Below, in pieces: positions 56,814 to 64,000 of a stretch of 64,000 nucleotides of DNA. The notes beneath the pieces are model-generated. The model saw only the letters and a list, made by a program, of their open reading frames with translations. It was not told the DNA's origin and did no database searches. The number at the start of each line of letters is the position of its first letter. Within the stretch, counting starts at the first letter, position 1. The stretch comes from Ophiura sarsii (taxonomy: Eukaryota; Echinodermata; Ophiuroidea; Amphilepidida; Ophiuridae), in NCBI GenBank assembly GCA_035610835.1, contig CM069450.1:30789551-30853550 (forward strand). Direction: 5' to 3'. A program made the position numbers and the translations under genes.

Positions 56814-57516
56814 TTACACCTATCAACGCACTATACGACCCCCGGGAATGGTGCATCACTTTACCGAGGTGCGTCAACTTCTCATGTACCATGACGCACC
56901 CTGTGTCAAAAAAGTGACGGACCTTTGCCATACAATGATACGCACCCTCAGTCAATTTTGTGACGCACCATTCTGACGGACCATATGACGCACCCCCGTT
57001 GGCGATTATTTTGTTCGTACATGATCCTAGTGAACAGGCCTGTCCTCCTACCTCTGCTGTGGTTAAACTGTTTTGCGCTTGTGTGGTATACCGTATAGCG
57101 CCATGCTGATCTCTATATTATATGTGACAGTACTCTCAAAATGAAAGGTTCTCGGTCTACTGTCGGTTCCTTGTTTTTTCTCTTTGCCAAACTCTTTCAC
57201 ATTTGCACGGCGATCGAGTGATTTCAGGCATTTAGAACATGTGGCATATCGGAAAAGTGATGTTTGCTGTGCGAAAAGTAAAGCCTGGTTGGTGGTATAG
57301 TATGGCATATATTTAAATTAAAAAGTTTGTATTTTGTTGTTCGTTAAAATGATGTACACTGTGACACACCCATGTAAAGTGACGGACATTGATGCACCCT
57401 TCGTCAATTTCGTGACGGACCAAAGGCTGCCACTGACGTAATGTGGTGGTAAACGACGCACCCATGACGCACCTCTCCCGGGGGTGGTATAGTGCGTCTT
57501 ACAACTGATAGGTGTA
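56814..57516. mobile_element. MITE, 703 bp, with TGACGxACC subterminal repeats
   Basis: TACACCTATCAACGCACTAT on the left, ATAGTGCGTCTTACAACTGA then TAGGTGTA on the right. Repeated GTGACGGACC/GACGCACC words fill both subterminal zones. Confidence 0.85.
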
Positions 57517-57858
57517 GTACATCTTCAATCTTCAATGTTGGAATCCTAGAAAGCTCAGCTTGTCCAAGGATAATTATAAACATCATTCATGTCATGCCGA
57601 TTGCCGATGTGCAGGGTGCAATAAACAAAGATGTGCGAGTAAAAAGTAGCAATTAAAACCAGCTACAGGTGTTGATGGGTTGCAGTAAATGTAAACTGCC
57701 GTTTTAATATAATATTGTAGCAGATCATTGCACGATAAGTATAATTCATTTGCAAGTAAGGCAGGAAGGAAGAAATGTAAGATACGTATAGAGTTTAGTT
57801 TAGTCTGTTACATAGTTATAAGTGTCTGTCAATAAAAGTTATGGAGTTTCTTGTAATA

Positions 57859-58793
57859 CAGGGTGAGTAAAAAAAAAGGTGTGCTTGAAGTATAAAATAA
57901 ATATTAAAAATATTTATGATCAGAATATGAAGGCAACTAATATATGCGGCAATAGATGCATTTATTCACTATCATCAGCAAAAAGAATCATGACATTTCA
58001 TGGTACCGTTTACCAGATATGACTATTTTGGTAAAGTTACTGCATTTTGAAACCGAACACAATATTTTACTCAATAATGCTTGATATTAAAGGGACACAA
58101 TGTCATGTTGATTTTTTTAAATTTTAATTAATTTACCTCAGAATTCAAGATGAACATATTGTTGTACTAAAAAAACACCCAGCAAAACTTGATTAGAGCC
58201 GCAACCAGCATTTTTGAATCGACGTTTTGTTGTACAATGAGAGTTAATTTTTCTTAATCCTTATAGGTGTAAGTCCATACATGTAATTCAATTGTAAATA
58301 TATATACAAATCCCAGTTTTTATCATATATTTTTGTAATTGAGTGCGCTGCCTCCACCACCCTTTAATAAATAAGTGGATTATATGGTACACAATAACTA
58401 ACTAACAAAGACAAATCAAACATTTTCAGTTATTTTTTCAAACATTAAATGAGAAATAATGTCAAAACAATGTCATTATTATACGAATTTAGCAAAAACA
58501 ACCAAAAATGTTGCTTTTGTGATAGTCAGACTCAGCTCGGACTAGAGTGTGGACCAATTCAATAGTGAGATTCAATAGATCTTCAGAGAAAATATCGCAA
58601 ATCTTGTTCGGTCTATAAAATGTTGACTTTTATGCAAATGAGCATAAAATATGTTTACCACAACCAATTTCAACAAACTAAAACTTCTTTAGAAAGCTAA
58701 TGAGATAACCCTTCTGCATCAATCTGTGAACTTTGTGCACAGATTTAAAGATATAAAATCCCAAAGTTGAGTACACTTTTTTGACTCACCCTG
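57859..58793. mobile_element. Mariner-like non-autonomous element, 935 bp, with nested MITE
   Basis: CAGGGTGAGTAAAAAAAAAG on the left, TTTTTTGACTCACCCTG on the right, TA on both flanks. A TTAA MITE (58087-58367) has inserted inside. Confidence 0.85.
58087..58367 (-). mobile_element. TTAA MITE family E, inverted copy
   Basis: TTAAAGGGACACAATG on the left and CCACCACCCTTTAA on the right. It shares ATAAAAACTGGGATT, TACATGTATG..ACTTACACCTAT and AATTCAAGATGAACAT words (complement) with the copy at 59238. Confidence 0.82.
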
Positions 58794-59237
58794 TATGTAG
58801 ATTTGGCCCGAGATCTGGTTGCAGCGGTTCTTTGCAATCTGTAGTTTCAAGAAGATTACTGAAACAAGCTTAAAATGAGTTTGTTACATAGAGTAACTAA
58901 TAATATTAAGGAGCCTGGTTTGTTTGTGTACAGTTGTCATGCAGTTAACGGCGTTAAAACGGTGGAAAACGGTGTGAAACCATGGAATTCTTCATACGAA
59001 CAAAAAAACACTCAGAAAAAAACCCATGCCCTGGTACCAGGACAACTATTTTAAAATCTGATTTTGAAGTAATAAGGAATCATATTGCTTTGTAACTAAT
59101 TACAAACTATTTTAGTTTCATGGTTATAAAATAATGTGATTTGACCAAAAAACAAGGTCTTCAAAAAAACTGGCCAGGACGCCAAGGGATAACGATAAAG
59201 TAATTATTTTAATATGCTGTTCACGTTCACATCAAAA

Positions 59238-59621
59238 TTAAAGGGGCACTAAGAGATGTGTTGGAGGCTGCGCCCTCAATTATGATAAAAACTGGGATTA
59301 GTACATTTTTATAGTTGTATTACATGTATGAACTTACACCTATAAGGATTAAGAAAAAACGTTGATTCAAAAATGCTCGTACAGCCGCGACGAGCATTTT
59401 ACGTTCGACAGTATCTCCCTGCAGTACGCTTGATACATAATGCGAACCATATTTGCATAGAGGGCGTTTTTCAATAAATAGCGATGATATTGTTTTAATC
59501 AAGTTTTGCTGTGTTTTTGTTAGTAGAAACAACAATAATGGCAATTTTTAATGTTCATCTTGAATTCTGAAGTAAAATGTTAAACATTTAACATTTTCAA
59601 CACCACTTAATGTCCCTTTAA
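59238..59621 (+). mobile_element. TTAA MITE family E, 384-bp copy
   Basis: TTAAAGGGGCACTAAGAG on the left, CACTTAATGTCCCTTTAA on the right. Confidence 0.88.
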
Positions 59622-59671
59622 GGATTCCACATGTTTTAATTATTTTAAAAATATTTTAGATTTCCCCCTCC

Positions 59672-59896
59672 TAAGGCTAAACAAAGAAGATAGCCTGTCT
59701 CAGAAGCCCGCCGGCATTGGTATGTGAAATAAGCTACGGCGCGTAGGTCTATGTTTTTATATTAATTTTTTGATTTTGATTTTTAAGAGAAAAAAATCAT
59801 ACCTCATAGCCTATTTTCTAAAAATAAAAAAAATGCACAGCACTTAGCTTATTTGCAAAATGTTTCTTAGACGGACTATCTTCTTTGTTTGGCCTA
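59672..59896. mobile_element. TA-type MITE, 225 bp
   Basis: TAAGGCTAAACAAAGAAGAT on the left, ATCTTCTTTGTTTGGCCTA on the right; TCTCAGAAGCC / TTTCTTAGACGG extend the arms. Confidence 0.82.
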
Positions 59897-60097
59897 AATG
59901 ACTGTGAATTATTTACATGTTGGTATAGTTTACAGTTGATTATATCAACAATGTTGATGAATAAACAAAGAACATGATAAGGTGATTAAATGCGCAGTCC
60001 CATTCAAGATGGGTTGATAAATTAGGTTGTGACCACTTGTTCCAAAATAAAGAAAGTAATAGATTAATCATATACTAAAAAGTCACCTCTTCTCTAG

Positions 60098-60318
60098 TGT
60101 TTGGATCATGACCAAATTAATTTGTATCTTTCAACACGGAGTGATTTTTCTAATCTCACCCGGGCGTTCCCGATCGACACTCACCAATTAGTTCATTTTA
60201 CATCATCTGGTAAAAATGACAACAATTACAATATACATGTACGTAGGTTTGCAAATTTATATAGGCAAACCCAAAAGTCTATCCAGTTTTTCTTTCAAGA
60301 CATGAAATCGAGCGGCAG
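60098..60318 (+). CDS. Secreted-protein gene exon
   Basis: Acceptor CTTCTCTAG preceded by a pyrimidine tract; donor GTGAAC. It reads [20 protein letters not shown], then [14 protein letters not shown], and ends with two bases of a codon. It starts in phase 0, which matches the end phase of the candidate exon at 41152. The domain is not recognised. Confidence 0.65.
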
Positions 60319-63300
60319 GTGAACAAATGGGGATCATTCTGGTTACACATGCATACACACAATGAGTCTCTTAAAGGGGCATTGAGAGATACGTATGGGA
60401 GTGCGCCCTCAATTATCCTGGAAATCAGGTTTTTTTGCATCAAAGTAATACTTGGGCATATACTAACTACCATCTGAAACAGTTTACCAACATTCGCCGT
60501 TTATCATATAAGATTTCATGATTTATTTAGTTTCGATATGATCATATCGGAACTAGGTGCTGAATTCGGAAGTTATGCGATCGTTTTACATGCATACTTT
60601 CGCGGCAAATCTCAACCCGGAAGTTATTTGCTTATTTTGCATGAAGGCGATGTCGGAATTGTATGTCATTTGGATTTGGGCTTTGTTGATGATTATCTTT
60701 ACGCTATTTGCTCATTTAGTATACCGATACATCTCTCAATGCCCCTTTGAAGTAAAACTTTGTTTACTATCATTTTCGTAAATCGCCACGAGGCCAGGGC
60801 ATCTTGTTTTAGGACCAGCCCATAGGATCAATGGTGGCTGTGAATCTCAAGCTGCTCCATCTCAGTGCACCCAAATGTGTATTTTCATCTATGAAATAAA
60901 TAAAATACCAAAGGTGTCCTTGGCACTGTTACCAAGGATACTGGCATCCAATCACTTGCCGTTTACCACGTTAGGAGCTCTTACATACTGAAATAACAAT
61001 GTTTTTGATTATCGTTTATCTCAGTCTATTTGTATATATTCTTTGTATGCGGTACAAATTATTTATAATCGTTAACCACTGTTTTCAATAGAACAACAGC
61101 AATCTAATACAAATAATATACCATCAGCTCCATGAGGCACGACTCATACAATCTTATACAATCATTAGCATTGGTTGAACGCTAGAATAAGCTTGGATGT
61201 CTTATTGACTCGTCCAATTAGAAATGTCTTTGAAAAAATTATCCAAACAAATGTTGATACAATCCTTTTCATTAGCCAAAACCGATAAGAGCTTTAATAT
61301 TTACGGTGTTATGTCCAATCTAAAACTTCGACAATGGTGCTCAGCAAAACTGTGTACTGAGAAATCTTGTCTCTAATGTGCCGCGGCGTCTCGGCAAAAA
61401 TGCATTCCTTAGGGAAAAATCACAGATAGAGGGCGTACTATGGAAAAGATCACATAATAATGCCTTTAACAATTATTTCACCACAATAACAGATGTGGCT
61501 TCGGTTTCGCTTCAGTGTGAGAGGCGATACAGCTATACAGTGCAAGGATGACCCGGCAGGTGACTTACCGAAAGAATACACGCTTACTCCATTACAATCT
61601 TGTCCAAATGAGCTTATAGATAATAATTGCGAGAGTTTGAACACTTACTTTACGGATTTAGTCTGCACGGATTTTAGCCAATCGCCGGCAGCAGTACTAT
61701 GGGCGTCATCGGAAGGATTTCACAAAATTACTGACTACAAGGAGGCCCTGAATCAGAATGATGATCTGAGCTATGATATACGGTGAGAATTCCCTGGAGA
61801 AATGGTAGGGAGGGGGGGGGGGGGGGGGGGGGGGGGGGTGGGGCTATGGGAGGAGGGGGAGGGCTGTAGGGAGAAGAAAGGGGGTGACTATGGCAGCCCT
61901 TTTATGGCAAAAGAATGTATCTTATATGTAGTTTTCTAACAGTATACTTCCTTTTAACATGATCAAAGTTAGCTTTTTTCTCCATGAATAATGTAGTGGT
62001 AAAAGGCAGGCAGTATATTACTTTTATTGTCTTTTCAAGTTGCAACCTTTTCCTAAGTGAGGATTATTGAACCAAGTTAACACAATCCATGTTAAAAGGA
62101 AGTATATCAGTAGGAAAGTACATCTAAGATACATCCTTTTGCCATAAAAGGGCTGATGGGGAAGGGGAGTGGCTATAGGGAGAAGGGCAAGTCACTGAGC
62201 TAACGGGTCAGCTTCAAACAAGTTTTTGTTGCCATTTGAGCCCGGTGGAGCAAAGCACGAGATAGACCATACGATCACACGGTACCAGATTGATTGTAGC
62301 AGCGTAGGGATTTGCCCCTATAGTAGGGCCAAAGGGGTATAGATCGCAAAAAGGGTACCTGGCTGCTGAAAATTAGTAACTCCCATAATACAGCACGGTC
62401 GATATCTCAAAAATATAAATAGATACGACACCTTGGAAATCATATTTAGATATTATGGTATGCCAAAACACTCAGGGGGTTGGTGGTCGGGGAGGTAAAA
62501 ACAAAACTATAAATTGGATATCCTACAATATTAAACTAGTAGTTATTGCGATTTATTCCGTTGAGCGCCCTCAAACGGAATAAATCGCAATAACTACTAG
62601 TTTAAGATTGTAGGATATCCAATTTAGGATGCGTGTTTTTTTTCAGCAAGCTAGATGGTTCGCCGCCAAAAATATGCGATCTCTACCACCATCGCTATAG
62701 TAGGATGGTTTAAGAAACTTTAAGGTGAATGACACATATTCAACGAGTGTTTTAGTTGAATATGACATTTTATTTCACTATCCCGTTGTTTTACAGGTAT
62801 TCATTTTGTTGCTGGTTTATCGACAACGGTAGTATTCTATTAAGAAGCAGAATTAATTTCTCCAACGGAAACCTGAATTCTCCCCAGGCACTGATGGTGC
62901 CCATAGTCCGTGTTAAACATGGCTGCCAATCGACTCTTCAAATACCAGGTAAGACCACAATTAGGGGTTTCCGTCCGTCCGTCCGTCCGTCCGTCCGTCC
63001 GTCCGTCCGTCCGTCCGTCCGTCCGTCCGTCCGTCCGTCCGTCCATCCATCCATCCATCCATCCATCCATCCATCCATCCATCCATCCATCCATCCATCC
63101 ATCCATCCATCCATCCATCCATACTCACATACATACATCCCTACACCAATCCATACATACATCAATCCATACATATCCATCATTTATATTTCGCTTCTAT
63201 GTTCAGATGTTTAGTCATTTAAATTATTTGTTTAAAGGTTTTGATGTGGATACTGGATCTGGTGCAACGTGTCGCTTGGCAAACGATCGAGAGTGTGGTT

Positions 63301-63338
63301 CGTTTTGTTCGTATACAAATTTGTTCACCATTACACAG
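60098..63338 (+). CDS. Secreted cysteine-rich protein gene, four in-phase exons (partial)
   Basis: Exons 60098-60318, 61516-61782, 62797-62948 and 63238-63338 all have AG/GT borders and join in phase into about 247 residues. The encoded protein is Cys-rich with C-x-[20 protein letters not shown], then [20 protein letters not shown], and finally [20 protein letters not shown]. This last block resembles one I recall from extracellular invertebrate proteins: a V-P-I-V-R hydrophobic strand, a GC, then D-x-D followed by C-R-x-A and E-C-G-x-x-C. The role is unknown, but an extracellular location is likely from the paired cysteines. A probable first exon lies near 41.1 kb and the gene continues past the right edge. 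No enzyme motif was seen. Confidence 0.75.
60371..60750 (+). mobile_element. TTAA MITE family E relative, 380 bp, in gene intron
   Basis: TTAAAGGGGCATTGAGAGAT on the left, ATCTCTCAATGCCCCTTTGA on the right; GTGCGCCCTCAATTAT is shared with family E. Confidence 0.88.
60751..61515. other. Intron remainder, no gene
   Basis: Ends in a foldback-type right end (GATCACATAATAATGCCTTTAA near 61449) of the family seen at 31020; no left partner was identified. Confidence 0.5.
61516..61782 (+). CDS. Secreted-protein gene exon, cysteine-rich
   Basis: Reads [20 protein letters not shown] and ends DLSYDI plus two bases of Arg. The acceptor at 61514-61515 (CGCTTCAG) is chosen over the AG at 61491-61492 because only it keeps the frame from the previous exon; the other runs into a stop. 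It has five cysteines and an RGD triplet, which may be incidental. Donor GTGAGA. Confidence 0.75.
61812..61838. repeat. Poly-G tract (27)
   Basis: A G27 run beginning 30 bases after the splice donor at 61783. Confidence 0.95.
61895..62154. mobile_element. Intronic inverted-repeat element, ~65-bp arms
   Basis: AGCCCTTTTATGGCAAAAGA on the left, CTTTTGCCATAAAAGGGCT on the right; TATACTTCCTTTTAACATG pairs with CATGTTAAAAGGAAGTATA. Confidence 0.9.
62511..62625. repeat. Near-perfect palindrome, ~50-bp arms
   Basis: AAATTGGATATCCTACAAT and GTAGTTATTGCGATTTATTC are mirrored after the loop TTGAGCGCCCTCA. CAAAACACTCAGGGGGTTGG just upstream is shared with 33755. Confidence 0.93.
62797..62948 (+). CDS. 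Secreted-protein gene exon (FCCWFIDNG)
   Basis: Acceptor TTTTACAG, donor GTAAGA. It reads [20 protein letters not shown], then [20 protein letters not shown] and QIP. It ends with one base, completed to Gly by the next exon. A compound microsatellite starts 22 bases downstream of the donor. Confidence 0.8.
62971..63122. repeat. Compound microsatellite (CCGT)18(CCAT)20
   Basis: 72 bases of pure CCGT (62971-63042) switch abruptly to 80 bases of pure CCAT (63043-63122), followed by looser ATACATCC words. It lies in an intron, 22 bases from a splice donor. Open frames across it ([19 protein letters not shown]) are artefacts. Confidence 0.97.
63238..63338 (+). CDS. Secreted-protein gene exon ([13 protein letters not shown])
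   Basis: Acceptor TTTAAAG, donor GTAAGC. It reads [20 protein letters not shown], then [14 protein letters not shown], ending in phase 0. Related proteins as I recall them continue with a C-T-L/I-x-Y strand, so at least one more exon is expected to the right; I could not identify it before 64000. Confidence 0.8.
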
Positions 63339-63850
63339 GTAAGCATAGGGTATGGGGAAAGGGAGGGGCTATAGTGGAAGGGGAGTGACTAATTTAGGGG
63401 AAAGGGGTGGACTAACGGGGAAAAGGGATGGGCTTCAGTCTATAGGGGGTTATAGTGGGAATGCATTCGACTTTGGAAGCGACGAGGCCAATATTTGGAC
63501 AGTAAAAAGTAAGGTATTAGTCAATGAGATGGTTTACACACGAGCGGTCATTCAGTGAAAAGTAAAACAAAATGGGGTCAACCGGGGGGAATTTCACACT
63601 TGGTCCAAAAATGGGTCATTCAGTGAAAATAACCCATTTTTTAAATTAAAGAATGGAAATAAGGTAAAAGAACCACAGGCTACAAATCTAGTGAACAATT
63701 TTGCTGCCATGCAGCCTTGATGGACGTGAGAGAAGATATCTTTGTTGATCTAATAGCAATTGCCACAAAGGCTTGTGACATAATAATGTGAGATGATGTC
63801 ATATTGCCCCTCGCCTCCGTTCGCAGAAGTAGTAATCCTTCTAAATGTAT
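63339..63850. other. Intron/unknown, no further exon identified
   Basis: GGGGAAAGGGG-type purine-rich sequence to 63450. A possible but unconvincing open stretch lies at 63455-63510. Confidence 0.4.
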
Positions 63851-64000
63851 TTAAAGGGGCACTAAGAGATGTGTTGGAGGCTGCGCCCTCAATTATGATA
63901 AAAACTGAGATTAGTATATTTTTATAATTGTATTACATGTATGAACTTACACCTATAAGGATTAAGAAAAATCAGCTCTCTTTGTACAAGAAAATGTCGA
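63851..64000 (+). mobile_element. TTAA MITE family E, copy cut by window edge
   Basis: TTAAAGGGGCACTAAGAG then GTGTTGGAGGCTGCGCCCTC, nearly identical to 59238 onward. Confidence 0.9.

Noticed and set aside
62756..63374. 152- and 154-codon ORFs rich in PSVRPSV and HPSIHPSI
   Set aside because: They read through the (CCGT)/(CCAT) microsatellite in an intron; only the flanking exon parts are real.

Overview
The window looks like nuclear DNA of an AT-rich, intron-rich animal packed with mobile DNA. Split genes with GT-AG introns, non-LTR retrotransposons, many small inverted-repeat elements (MITEs), satellites and long G/C homopolymers are all present. The MRE11 protein is clearly metazoan. An extracellular domain of a kind I recall from echinoderms, hemichordates, amphioxus and molluscs suggests a marine invertebrate, probably a non-chordate deuterostome. 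The species is not determinable from sequence alone.

Two genes can be supported. (1) The 3' part of MRE11, the nuclease of the MRE11-RAD50-NBS1 double-strand-break repair complex, occupies 13.0-30.1 kb on the + strand. Ten coding exons join in phase into 366 codons plus a stop. They cover the region after the phosphodiesterase domain, the RAD50-binding helices, the arginine/glycine (GAR) segment and the acidic/basic tail. The exons for the nuclease domain lie upstream of the window or were not found in 1-13 kb. (2) A secreted, cysteine-rich protein gene runs on the + strand, with four consecutive in-phase exons at 60.1-63.3 kb and a probable 5' exon at 41.07-41.15 kb. It continues past the right edge.

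Layout. 0-9 kb: LINE remnants, a retroposed foldback element and a 1.75-kb, 22-bp minisatellite. 9.6-12.9 kb: a 3.06-kb insertion with 11-bp inverted ends and a 6-bp target duplication, sitting inside an older TTAA-type MITE. It carries twin 512-bp inner elements and a 155-bp satellite full of AGGTCA direct repeats. 13-30 kb: MRE11 with introns hosting MITEs, an internally deleted RTE-type LINE, a dimeric retroposon, an inverted-tandem minisatellite and a second AGGTCA satellite. 30-60 kb: a dense, nested landscape of hAT-like (8-bp duplication), CACTA-like (3 bp), Mutator-like (9 bp), TTAA- and TA-type elements, much of it marked by poly-G/poly-C runs, plus a CR1-like reverse transcriptase remnant and a dead mariner-like transposase. 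60-64 kb: the secreted-protein gene, again with intronic MITEs and a compound (CCGT)/(CCAT) microsatellite.

There is no operon-like organisation. Only exons can be tied to function; nearly everything else is repeat-derived. All identities come from reading the sequence and from remembered family features; no database search was run.
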